From an uncultured Gemmatimonadota bacterium (GTDB taxonomy: Bacteria; Gemmatimonadota; Gemmatimonadetes; Gemmatimonadales; Gemmatimonadaceae), in assembly GCA_946479015.1 (NCBI GenBank), contig CAMLEQ010000091.1, positions 1 to 11,262 of the forward strand: 11,262 bases of DNA, written 5' to 3'. Of this stretch, positions 1 to 6,638 are shown in pieces. The notes beneath the pieces were generated by a model. The model made no database searches and was not told where the DNA came from. It saw only the letters and a program-made list of their open reading frames with translations. Position 1 is the stretch's first letter. Every line of letters begins with the position of its first letter. Position numbers and translations under genes: made by a program.

Positions 1-953
1 GCGTCGCGTGGCGGCGTGGTGTCGAGCGCCAGCGCCAGCGTCCAGGTGGCGCGCATCGGCACCTCGCCGAGCCAGCGCAGCAGCGCCGCGTGCTCCGGGA
101 CGAGCGGCGCGAGGAGCGCGCGCGCGGTGCGCGGTCCGGTCGCGACCACCACGGCATCGGCGCGCCACGTCCGGTCGTCGGCGTGCACGACCAGCGCGGC
201 GCCGTCGCGCGCGAGGGCGCGCACCGTCACCGCCGGCTCGTGCCGCGCGCCGCGCAGCGCGCGGGCGAGCGCGCGCGACCATCCGCCCACCGGCGCCAGC
301 ACATCCCCCTCGCTGCCGTAGCGGCCGAGCATCAGGAAGAACGCGAGCGACGCCTCGTCCCCCCGCATCGCGTAGAACCCGTTGAGCGGCGGCTCCACGA
401 GCACGTCCGCCGCCCGTTCGCTCACGTGCGCGCTCACGTACGCCCGCGCGCGCTGCGCATCGAGCGCCGGGGGGATGCGCGCCGCGGCCGCATCGAGTGC
501 GGCGCGGTGCGCGGCGAGCATGGGCATCAGGTGCCGCGCCAACCCGAGCTTCTCCCACGTGCCGAGTCCGCGGAAGGCGAGCAGGCTGCGGATGGACCCG
601 AACTGGATCGGGTGCCTGGTGCCATCGCGCACGTACGCGTCGCGTCCGGCGACGCGGTGGAGCGCGGGGGCGCGCTGCGCCGCGTCGGCCATCGCGCCGG
701 CCATCGCGTCGACCGCCGCGCGTGCCGGCGCATCGGCGTCGAGGAGCGCGAGCGTCCGGGTGTACATGGTCGAGACGAGCTGCGCGCCGGTGTCGATCGT
801 CATCCCCTCCAGCTCGTCGCTCCGCGCACGGCCGCCGAGCGTACGACGGTCGTCGAGCAGCACCACATCGGCACCGCGCGAGGCGAGGGATGCGGCGGCG
901 GCGACACCCGCGAATCCCCCGCCGATCACCACCACACGCGCGCTCATCGTCAT
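1..953 (-). CDS. FAD-dependent amine oxidase / protoporphyrinogen-oxidase-like protein (partial, C-terminus off the left edge)
   Basis: Translating the minus strand from ATG 953 gives 317 uninterrupted residues that run off the window, so the C-terminus is missing. The N-terminus is a Rossmann FAD-binding fold: a hydrophobic strand and the glycine motif GGGFAG (residues 11-16), an acidic strand end in LLDDRR (32-37), then LGGRARS (39-45). This is the layout of the amine oxidase / phytoene desaturase / protoporphyrinogen oxidase superfamily. Around residues 277-285 a second strand ending in VVVATGP resembles the late dinucleotide-binding strand of these enzymes. The start is supported by GGAGGG at 962-967, eight bases upstream; the second ATG (947) is too far from it. 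The substrate cannot be told: heme or carotenoid precursors and amines are all possible. The gene diverges from the TldD-like gene and shows no functional link to it. Superfamily confident, exact enzyme not. Confidence 0.82.
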   Translation of the reverse strand, partial: MTMSARVVVIGGGFAGVAAAASLASRGADVVLLDDRRTLGGRARSDELEGMTIDTGAQLVSTMYTRTLALLDADAPARAAVDAMAGAMADAAQRAPALHRVAGRDAYVRDGTRHPIQFGSIRSLLAFRGLGTWEKLGLARHLMPMLAAHRAALDAAAARIPPALDAQRARAYVSAHVSERAADVLVEPPLNGFYAMRGDEASLAFFLMLGRYGSEGDVLAPVGGWSRALARALRGARHEPAVTVRALARDGAALVVHADDRTWRADAVVVATGPRTARALLAPLVPEHAALLRWLGEVPMRATWTLALALDTTPPRD

Positions 954-961
954 CGCACCGG

Positions 962-967
962 CCCTCC
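962..967 (-). promoter_or_regulatory. Shine-Dalgarno of the FAD oxidoreductase gene
   Basis: The minus strand reads GGAGGG here, eight bases before ATG 953. This favours 953 over the in-frame ATG at 947, which would sit 14 bases away. Confidence 0.6.
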
Positions 968-1007
968 ATCTCGCATCGTCGCGCATCGCATCGTGCGTCG
1001 CGCACTA

Positions 1008-1036
1008 TTGCGTGTGATTTTCGTCATTCCTATATT
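1008..1036 (+). promoter_or_regulatory. Sigma-70-like promoter for the tldD-like operon
   Basis: TTGCGT (1008-1013) and TATATT (1031-1036) are separated by exactly 17 bases, in the only AT-rich patch of this intergenic region. They match the -35 and -10 consensus at 4 and 5 of 6 positions. Transcription would begin near 1043, leaving a leader of about 175 bases before the chosen start at 1218. A minus-strand TTGACC (1049-1044) overlaps the predicted start point, but no convincing -10 element follows it. The promoter of the divergent oxidoreductase is therefore unresolved. Confidence 0.6.
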
Positions 1037-1217
1037 CGCGCGTGGTCAATAATCCGTCGTCGCGCGAGAACAGCAATCTGGCGAACACCGATCGAGGTTC
1101 GTGAGTGGCGCAGACTCCACGCGAAATCCCGAAGACCACCTCAGCCGCCGTCGCGACGCACGCACTCGCGGCATGCGGCGCGCCAGCTCGCCCCCGGACT
1201 CCCGCGCTCTCTCCCCG

Positions 1218-2849
1218 ATGACCGATCGCCGACAGTTCCTCAAGCAGGGCGCCGGTGTGGCCGCGGCGCTCGCCGCGAGCACCGTGCTGAAGCGCGCCGG
1301 TGCGGCGGGACTCGCGAGCGCGGCGACGGCCCCCGATGCGTCCATCGCCGGCGATCCATCCATCCGGGATCTCATGATGGATGCCCTGAACGCCGCGAAG
1401 ATGGCCGGCGCAGACTACGCCGACGTCCGGATCGGGCGCCAGCGGCAGAACTTCGTGTTCTCGCGCGAGCACCAGATCCAGAACGTGGTCGACACCGACT
1501 CGCTCGGCTGCGGCGTGCGCGCGCTCGTGGACGGCACGTGGGGCTTCGCCGCCACCCGCACGCTCACCCGCGACGGCGTCGCCGCCGCCGCGCGCGAGGC
1601 CGCCGCCATCGCCAAGGCGAACCGCATCGCCCGCGACCGCGCGGTGATGCTCGTCCCCGCGCCCGTCGTCACCGACGGCGTCTGGAAGAGCGCCTACCGC
1701 GTGGATCCATGGACCGTCTCCGTCGAGGACAAGGCCAACCTCCTCCTCGCGGCGAACGCCGAGGCGCTGAAGGTGCCGGGCGTGAAGTACGTGTTCAGCG
1801 GTCTCTTCTTCGTGAAGGAGGAGCGCAACTTCGCCTCGAGCGAGGGCTCCGTCATCGCGCAGACCGCCGTGCGCAGCTGGCCGCTCATGCAGATCACCGC
1901 CGTCGCCCCCGACTTCTCCGATTTCCAGAACCGCGGGAACGTGGTCGCCCCCATGGGGCGCGGATGGGAGTACGTCCTCGAGCAGGACCTCGTGGGGCAC
2001 GCCGGCACGTGGGGGGAGGAGGCGGCGCAGAAGCTCAAGGCGAAGCCGGTGGACGTGGGGCGGTACGACCTCGTGCTGCACCCGTCGCACCTCTGGCTCA
2101 CCATCCACGAGTCCATCGGCCACCCCACCGAGCTCGATCGCGCGCTCGGCTACGAGGCGAACTACGCCGGCACCAGCTTCGTGTCGCCGCCGGAGAAGGT
2201 GCTCGGTACCCTGCGCTACGGGCCCGAGTTCATGAACATCCAGGGAGACCGCTCGCAGGAGGGCGGCCTCTCCACCATGGGCTACGACGATGAAGGGGTG
2301 AAGCCCGACGACTTCCTCCTCATCGAGCACGGCGTGGTGAACGACTACCAGACCACGCGCGAGCAGGCGGCGTGGCTCGACTGGTGGTACAAGAAGAAGG
2401 GACGCCCCACCCGGTCGCACGGGTGCTCCTACGCGCAGGGATGGGACAACGTCCAGTTCCAGCGGATGCCCAACGTGTCGCTGCTCCCGGGGGAGAAGGA
2501 GCAGTCGTGGGAGGATCTCATCGCCGCCACCGACCGCGGCATCGCCATCGTCGGCGATGGCTCCTTCTCGATCGACCAGCAGCGGTACAACGCGCAGTTC
2601 GGGGGGCAGGTGTTCTACGAGATCCGCGGCGGGAAGATCGTCGGGATGCTCAAGGACGTGGCCTACCAGATGCGCACCCCCGACTTCTGGAACAGCATGG
2701 ACATGATCGGCGGGAAGAAGAGCTACCAGCTCGGCGGGAGCTTCTTCGACGGGAAGGGACAGCCCGGCCAGATCAATGCCGTGAGCCACGGCGCCGTCCC
2801 CGCGCGCTTCCGTGGGATCAACGTCATCAACACGGGGAGGAAGGCGTGA
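1218..2849 (+). CDS. Tat-exported TldD-like metalloprotease (TldD/PmbA family)
   Basis: A 543-residue protein of the TldD/PmbA family. In the known pair, TldD carries the zinc site and works with TldE to cut unstructured peptides such as the microcin B17 leader and CcdA. The HExxxH motif typical of TldD is present as HESIGH (residues 297-302). The C-terminal block DGKGQPGQ (511-518) aligns with the family's conserved CGKxGQ region, but its zinc-ligand Cys is absent. ATG 1218 was chosen because translation there opens with MTDRRQFLKQ, a twin-arginine signal, followed by an Ala-rich hydrophobic stretch and a plausible cleavage region near ASAATA (about 34-39). The reading frame is open further upstream, but an upstream start would bury the signal; no clear ribosome binding site is seen. 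The protein is longer than E. coli TldD (481 residues), partly because of the signal. It is coupled to the next gene. Family confident; substrate unknown. Confidence 0.9.
   Translation: MTDRRQFLKQGAGVAAALAASTVLKRAGAAGLASAATAPDASIAGDPSIRDLMMDALNAAKMAGADYADVRIGRQRQNFVFSREHQIQNVVDTDSLGCGVRALVDGTWGFAATRTLTRDGVAAAAREAAAIAKANRIARDRAVMLVPAPVVTDGVWKSAYRVDPWTVSVEDKANLLLAANAEALKVPGVKYVFSGLFFVKEERNFASSEGSVIAQTAVRSWPLMQITAVAPDFSDFQNRGNVVAPMGRGWEYVLEQDLVGHAGTWGEEAAQKLKAKPVDVGRYDLVLHPSHLWLTIHESIGHPTELDRALGYEANYAGTSFVSPPEKVLGTLRYGPEFMNIQGDRSQEGGLSTMGYDDEGVKPDDFLLIEHGVVNDYQTTREQAAWLDWWYKKKGRPTRSHGCSYAQGWDNVQFQRMPNVSLLPGEKEQSWEDLIAATDRGIAIVGDGSFSIDQQRYNAQFGGQVFYEIRGGKIVGMLKDVAYQMRTPDFWNSMDMIGGKKSYQLGGSFFDGKGQPGQINAVSHGAVPARFRGINVINTGRKA
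2834..2844 (+). promoter_or_regulatory. Strong Shine-Dalgarno fixing the GTG start of the tldE-like gene
   Basis: GGGGAGGAAGG lies just before GTG 2846, inside the end of the tldD-like gene. The GTG overlaps the TGA of the upstream gene as GTGA, which argues for coupled translation. It also rules out the far-upstream in-frame start at 2372. Confidence 0.8.
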
Positions 2850-4216
2850 GCGCCCCCAGACGCCTCCTGCCGCCGGATGCGCCGCTCCTGTCGCGCGAGG
2901 ATGCGCAGGCCATCATCGAGCGCGCCGTCAAGCTCTCCAGGGCCGAGACGATCGAGGTGCAGGTCGGGAGCAATCACACCGGCAACACCCGCTTCGCGGC
3001 CAACCAGATGTCCACGTCGGGAAGCGTCGTCGACGTCCAGATCGCGATTCAGAGCGCGTACGGCCCGAAGCATGCTGTCGTGGTCACCAACGATGCCTCC
3101 GACGAGTCGCTCGAGCGCACGGTGCGGCAATCCGAAGCGCTGGCCAAGCTGGCGCCTGACGATCCCGAGGCGATGCCTCCCCTCGGGGCGCAGAGCTATC
3201 GTCCGGTGACCGCCTGGTTCGAGTCCACGGCCACACTCGGCCCGGGCGATCGGGCGCGCGCCGCGCTCACCGCGCTCGCGCCGGCGCGCACGGCGCGCGA
3301 CATCCAGGCGGCCGGGTTCATCATCACCGGCGAACGCTCCACCGCGCTCGGCAACAACACGGGGTTGTTCGCGTACCACCGCGGCACGTCCGCCAACTAC
3401 CAGCTCACCGTGCGCACGGCGGATGGCACCGGCTCCGGCTGGGCCGCCGCCGATCACCCGGACTGGTCGCAGGTCGATGTGCAGGCGGTGAGCGAGCGCG
3501 CCATTCAGAAAGCGAAGCTGTCGCGCAATCCCGTGGCCATCGAACCGGGGCGCTACACCGTCATCCTCGAGCCGCAGGCCGTCGGCGATCTCGTGCAGCT
3601 CGTCGGCAATTATCTCGACGCGCGCTCCGCCGATGAGGGACGCAGCCCGTTCGTCAAGCAGGGTGGCGGTAACAAAATCGGGGAGAAGATCGTCGACGAG
3701 AGAGTCACGATCCTGTCCGATCCCGCCGACGCGCAGTTGCTCTCGCAGCCGTTCGACGGTGATGGCCTGCCGCTCGGCCGGCAGGTGTGGGTGGACAAGG
3801 GCGTGCTACGGCAACTGTACTACTCGCGCTTCTGGGCGAAGAAGCAGGGGAAGGAGCCCACCGGCGCGCCGCAGTCGATCAAGATGGAAGGCGGGACGGC
3901 GACGATCGACGACATGATCGCCTCCACGGAGCGCGGCGTGCTGGTGACCCGCCTCTGGTACCTCCGCGAGGTGGACCCGCGCACCATTCTCTACACCGGG
4001 CTCACCCGAGACGGCACCTTCCTCATCGAGAAGGGGAAGATCACGAAGGCGGTCCGCAACTTCCGCTTCAACGATTCGCCGCTGTTCATGCTGAACAATC
4101 TCGAGATGCTCGGCCGGGCCGAACGCCTGGCCGGCACCGAGCAGGGCGGGGACGTGGTCATGCCCGCCATCAAGGTGCGCGACTTCAATTTCACGAGCCT
4201 CTCCGAGGCCGTATAG
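2846..4216 (+). CDS. TldE/PmbA-like partner of the TldD-like protease
   Basis: A 456-residue TldD/PmbA-family protein starting at GTG 2846, which overlaps the stop of the upstream gene by four bases. It lacks any HExxxH motif, as expected for the TldE half of a TldD/TldE heterodimer, where only TldD binds metal. The C-terminus (VMPAIKVRDFNFTSLSEAV) has the family's typical ending, and the central SPFVKQGGGNKIGEKI and QPFDGDGLPLGRQ blocks match the metallopeptidase core of PmbA relatives. No signal peptide is visible: the N-terminus (MSAPRRLLPPDAPLLSRED) has no hydrophobic core and no twin-arginine motif in the right context. If it acts with the exported TldD-like protein it would have to be carried across with it, or else it acts in the cytoplasm. 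Family assignment is strong; the individual role is inferred from pairing. Confidence 0.88.
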   Translation: MSAPRRLLPPDAPLLSREDAQAIIERAVKLSRAETIEVQVGSNHTGNTRFAANQMSTSGSVVDVQIAIQSAYGPKHAVVVTNDASDESLERTVRQSEALAKLAPDDPEAMPPLGAQSYRPVTAWFESTATLGPGDRARAALTALAPARTARDIQAAGFIITGERSTALGNNTGLFAYHRGTSANYQLTVRTADGTGSGWAAADHPDWSQVDVQAVSERAIQKAKLSRNPVAIEPGRYTVILEPQAVGDLVQLVGNYLDARSADEGRSPFVKQGGGNKIGEKIVDERVTILSDPADAQLLSQPFDGDGLPLGRQVWVDKGVLRQLYYSRFWAKKQGKEPTGAPQSIKMEGGTATIDDMIASTERGVLVTRLWYLREVDPRTILYTGLTRDGTFLIEKGKITKAVRNFRFNDSPLFMLNNLEMLGRAERLAGTEQGGDVVMPAIKVRDFNFTSLSEAV

Positions 4217-4222
4217 ACGTGC

Positions 4223-4245
4223 GGCGCTCGCCCATGGCGAGCGTC
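4223..4245. repeat. Inverted repeat between the tldE-like and histone-like genes
   Basis: Arms 4223-4232 and 4236-4245 form a 10-bp stem with one G-T pair and loop CAT, seven bases after the tldE-like stop. No T-run follows, so it is not a canonical terminator. It could stabilise the 3' end of the tldDE message or reduce readthrough. Confidence 0.5.
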
Positions 4246-4251
4246 CACACC

Positions 4252-4280
4252 GCCGCCGATCCACCGGGGGATCGGTCGGC
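4252..4280. repeat. Second inverted repeat upstream of the histone-like gene
   Basis: CCGATCC (4256-4262) pairs with GGATCGG (4269-4275). Four more pairs (4252-4255 with 4277-4280) follow after a single bulged T at 4276, giving an 11-bp bulged stem. It lies in tandem with the 4223-4245 hairpin and also lacks a T-run. Confidence 0.45.
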
Positions 4281-4287
4281 AGCCACA

Positions 4288-4301
4288 CTCCAGTACTGGA
4301 G
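4288..4301 (+). promoter_or_regulatory. Perfect palindrome overlapping the ribosome binding site of the histone-like gene
   Basis: CTCCAGTACTGGAG is a perfect 14-base palindrome whose right arm ends in GGAG, the start of the Shine-Dalgarno for ATG 4309. As RNA, CTCCA could pair with TGGAG across a GTAC loop and hide the ribosome binding site. As DNA it could be a small operator. Either reading is inference. Confidence 0.45.
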
Positions 4302-4308
4302 AAGAACC

Positions 4309-4434
4309 ATGGCGACCAAGAAGAAGACCGCGAAGAAGGCCGCGAAGAAGTCCTCCGCTCGCAAGACGGCTCGCAAGACCGCTGGCGCGAAGAAGAAGAC
4401 CACGCGCAAGACGGCGGCCAAGAAGCGGAAGTAG
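4309..4434 (+). CDS. Histone H1-like Lys/Ala-rich small protein
   Basis: A 41-residue protein starting at ATG 4309, preceded by GGAGAAG at a normal distance. It contains 16 Lys and 4 Arg, with most of the rest Ala and Thr, in KKTAKKAAKK and RKTARKT style repeats and no acidic or aromatic residue. This composition matches the C-terminal tails of eukaryotic histone H1 and of bacterial histone-like proteins, which bind DNA or RNA by charge. A nucleoid or nucleic-acid-binding role is likely but rests on composition only. It lies 92 bases after the tldE-like gene with no obvious promoter of its own, so it may be co-transcribed, with the two hairpins and the palindromic ribosome binding site tuning its output. 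A strong terminator follows. Such low-complexity genes often go unannotated. Confidence 0.75.
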   Translation: MATKKKTAKKAAKKSSARKTARKTAGAKKKTTRKTAAKKRK

Positions 4435-4456
4435 GCTGCACGGTTGTACAGGTAGC

Positions 4457-4487
4457 AAAAAGGCCGGCGCTAACCCGCCGGCCTTTT
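4457..4487. terminator. Bidirectional intrinsic terminator between convergent operons
   Basis: GGCCGGCG (4462-4469) pairs perfectly with CGCCGGCC (4476-4483) around loop CTAACC. The stem is flanked by AAAAA on the left and TTTT on the right, so it works in both directions. It ends the tldDE/histone-like unit on the plus strand and the ATP-grasp unit on the minus strand. Confidence 0.9.
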
Positions 4488-4526
4488 GTCATCCTCCCGT
4501 TCCCCTCCTCGCCACGCCCGCGCCGT

Positions 4527-5510
4527 TCACCGCGCGTAGCGCGCCAGCGCCAGCTCCACGATCCGCGACACCAGCGCGTCGTACCCGAGCCCGTCCCGCG
4601 CCGCCGCGCGCGCGAACTCCCCCTCGCGCTCCAGGTAGCAGTTCGGGTTCACCTCGATCACGTAGATCTCTCCCGCCTCGGTCACGCGCAGGTCGATGCG
4701 CGCGTAGTCGCGCAGCCGGAGCGCCCGGAACGCCTCCACCGCCACCTCGCGCATGCGCCGGTCGAGCTCCGGGTCCAGCCCCTCCGGGAACACCGATCGC
4801 GTCCCTGCGTACTCCGCGCCCGCCCCCTCGCCATCCGTCCCCCACTTCGCCTCCCAGCTCGCGATGCGCGGCCGGTCGGCCGGGAATCCGGTGAAGTCCA
4901 GCTCGATCACCGGCAGCGCGCGCGGCTCCGCGTTGCCGAGCACGCCCACGTAGAACTCCCGGCCCTCGATGTACTGCTCCACCAGCGCCGGCTGCTGGAA
5001 CTCGCTCCCGATCTCCGCGATCCGTTCCAGCAGCTCCTTCACGTCGCGCACCACCGACTTCGCGCTCACGCCGAGCGACGCGTCCTCCTGCGGCGGCTTC
5101 ACGATCAACGGAAAGCCGATGTCGTCCGCCCAGTCCACGGTGCCGCGAAACACCGTCGCGAACTGCGGGGTCGCGATCCCGTGGAAGGTCAGCACCTTCT
5201 TCGCCAGCGCCTTGTCCCCGGCGAGCAGCAGCCCCGAGGGGCTCGAGCCCGTGTACCGCAGGCCGAGCAGGTTGAGCAGCGCCGCCACGTTCGACTCGAG
5301 CGCGCTCTTCCCGCCGAACGACTCGGCCACGTTGAACACCAGCTCCGGCGCCGCGTCGCGCAGCGCGGAGACCACCGGCTCCACGCGCTCGTCCACCATG
5401 ATCGGATGCACCTCGTGCCCCCCAGCCGCGAGCGCATCCGACAGCTCGCCGAGCACCGGATCGGCCGGCGGGCCGCACGCCTCGCGCGTGTGCAGCAGCA
5501 CGACCCTCAC
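4527..5510 (-). CDS. ATP-grasp ligase (D-Ala-D-Ala ligase-like)
   Basis: A 327-residue protein with the fold of D-alanine-D-alanine ligase, which uses ATP to join a carboxylate to an amine. The N-terminal domain opens MRVVLLHT and carries VFNVAESFGG (58-67). The ATP-grasp core has K100 in LAGDKALAKK, K138 in IVKPPQEDASLG, VEQYIEGREF (177-186), the metal-binding D273 in ARIDL and E286 in IEVNPN. True Ddl enzymes end this last motif as EVNTxPG; here it reads EVNPNCYLE, so the acceptor pocket differs and cell-wall D-Ala-D-Ala synthesis is unlikely. The start is GTG 5510 with GGGAGG six bases upstream; the GTGA overlaps the stop of the metallopeptidase gene. Co-translation with a peptidase suggests a peptide-ligating enzyme whose product is handled by that peptidase. 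Family sure, substrate unknown. Confidence 0.88.
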   Translation of the reverse strand: MRVVLLHTREACGPPADPVLGELSDALAAGGHEVHPIMVDERVEPVVSALRDAAPELVFNVAESFGGKSALESNVAALLNLLGLRYTGSSPSGLLLAGDKALAKKVLTFHGIATPQFATVFRGTVDWADDIGFPLIVKPPQEDASLGVSAKSVVRDVKELLERIAEIGSEFQQPALVEQYIEGREFYVGVLGNAEPRALPVIELDFTGFPADRPRIASWEAKWGTDGEGAGAEYAGTRSVFPEGLDPELDRRMREVAVEAFRALRLRDYARIDLRVTEAGEIYVIEVNPNCYLEREGEFARAAARDGLGYDALVSRIVELALARYAR

Positions 5511-6565
5511 GATGCGCCTCCCGCGCGCCCCGCGCGCCCGAGCGCGTGCGTGTAGCGGAAGTTCGTCATCACCGCCGTGCCGAACGCCGTCAGCTCGATG
5601 AGCGTGGAGGCCTCGAGCCCGCGCACGCGGAGTCCCAGCGCGTCCGCGCGCGTGGCCAGCAGGTCCACCAGCGCGCGCACCGTGGTCGTGCTCTCTCCCG
5701 TCCAGTACGCGATGCGCCGCACCAGCTCGCGACGGTGCCGGCGCAGGAACGCCCCCGCATGCTCTCCCTGCGGCGCGTCCGCGTCACTGCCGAAGATCGT
5801 GCGCAGGTCGCCGTCGAAGTGCCGCTCGTCCTGCACCGGCAGCGGCTCCTCCGCATCGTGGTAGTGCTCGGCCACCGTGTAGTGCATCGCTTCCACCGGC
5901 AGGTCATCGGGAGAGAGCGGCGGCACCTCCGGCGCGTCCCGCCCCACGTGGCGCATCACGCGGTCCACGTACTCGAGCTTTCGCAGCGCCGGCCACCCCG
6001 CGTAGCGCTCGCGCCAGTCGGAGCCTGGCGTGAGCCACACCGCGAACGTCTCCGCGAAGTCCTCGTCAGGGTGCTTCTGTGCGTACCACCCGAGCACGTG
6101 CCGCACGTAGTCGCGGGAGAGCGGGTCCACGGGATAGCGCTCGCGATACGGCCGCGAGTACGGCCCGAACGTGCGCCGCCACTCGGCGCGGTCGTACAGC
6201 CGGTACGCGTAGTTGAACGCGTGTCCCGCCTCGTGTCGCAGGTAGCGCATGATGTCCCCCTCCTGCTCCACCTCCACCGCCATCTCCTCCTCGATGCGCA
6301 GGAGCCGCGGATCCGCGAGGTAGAACGGCACGCCGATCAGCGGCGTCCCCTCGGGACACCCCCACTGGTCGCTCAGGTACACGGGCGGACGGAACGCCAG
6401 CCCCTTCGCGGCGAGCTCCTCGTACAGCTTTCGCACGAGCTGCTCCACGAGGGTGCCGCGCATCGACAGCCCCAGCTCCGAGATGCGCTTCGCGAGCAGG
6501 GCGTCGCGCTCTCCTTCCCACGATTCGAACGACTCGTGCACGCCGGCCACGAGGGCAAGCGGCAT
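5507..6565 (-). CDS. Putative zinc-binding metallopeptidase (Peptidase_Mx-like)
   Basis: A 352-residue protein counted from ATG 6565. Its centre holds the zincin motif HEAGH (111-115), then NYAYRLYD, FGPYSRPY, and the block HPDEDFAETFAVWLTP (165-180), where a downstream Glu is a likely third zinc ligand. This arrangement matches the uncharacterised putative zinc-binding metallopeptidase family (Pfam Peptidase_Mx). No signal peptide or membrane segment is seen, so it is probably cytoplasmic. The frame stays open upstream to 6730, but that extension is Arg/Pro-rich and includes the perfect hairpin at 6578-6614, so MPLALVAG at 6565 is preferred; the ribosome binding site (GGCGG) is weak. The stop overlaps the start of the ATP-grasp gene, implying the two work together. 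The substrate is unknown. The C-terminal 110 or so residues are probably helical and have no motif I recognise. Confidence 0.85.
   Translation of the reverse strand: MPLALVAGVHESFESWEGERDALLAKRISELGLSMRGTLVEQLVRKLYEELAAKGLAFRPPVYLSDQWGCPEGTPLIGVPFYLADPRLLRIEEEMAVEVEQEGDIMRYLRHEAGHAFNYAYRLYDRAEWRRTFGPYSRPYRERYPVDPLSRDYVRHVLGWYAQKHPDEDFAETFAVWLTPGSDWRERYAGWPALRKLEYVDRVMRHVGRDAPEVPPLSPDDLPVEAMHYTVAEHYHDAEEPLPVQDERHFDGDLRTIFGSDADAPQGEHAGAFLRRHRRELVRRIAYWTGESTTTVRALVDLLATRADALGLRVRGLEASTLIELTAFGTAVMTNFRYTHALGRAGRAGGAS
5517..5522 (-). promoter_or_regulatory. Shine-Dalgarno for the ATP-grasp gene
   Basis: GGGAGG on the minus strand, six bases before GTG 5510 and inside the end of the metallopeptidase gene. 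Together with the GTGA overlap it fixes the start and supports coupled translation. Confidence 0.75.
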
Positions 6566-6577
6566 ACCGCCAAGATG

Positions 6578-6614
6578 CGCGAAGCGCCGGCGCACAATGC
6601 GCCGGCGCTTCGCG
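6578..6614. repeat. Perfect 17-bp stem-loop upstream of the metallopeptidase gene
   Basis: Arms 6578-6594 and 6598-6614 are exact reverse complements with a three-base loop (CAA on plus, TTG on minus). The stem sits 12 bases upstream of ATG 6565 and 24 bases after the stop of the small gene. On the minus strand the sequence after it (CATCTTGG) is not a T-run. It is either a terminator-like block between the small gene and the peptidase/ligase pair, or a leader structure controlling the pair. Confidence 0.75.
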
Positions 6615-6638
6615 AACTCGACAGCCTTCCCCCTGTGG

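Noticed and set aside
90..1052. 320-residue plus-strand open frame over the left end
   Set aside because: It lies antisense to the partial oxidoreductase, which shows a proper FAD-binding motif and a Shine-Dalgarno; the plus frame is His/Arg-rich noise.
497..2293. 598-residue plus-strand open frame rich in Arg
   Set aside because: Arg/Ala/Pro-rich shadow spanning both the minus-strand oxidoreductase and the start of the tldD-like gene; no recognisable domain.
1005..2789. 594-residue open frame on the minus strand opposite the tldD-like gene
   Set aside because: Shadow of the GC-rich coding strand: low-complexity Glu/Val/Leu/His/Gly composition with no motif, while the opposite frame encodes a clear TldD-family protein.
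2372..2845. Upstream extension of the tldE-like frame
   Set aside because: The extra residues are the Arg-rich out-of-frame reading of the tldD-like gene; the GTG at 2846 with a strong ribosome binding site is the real start.
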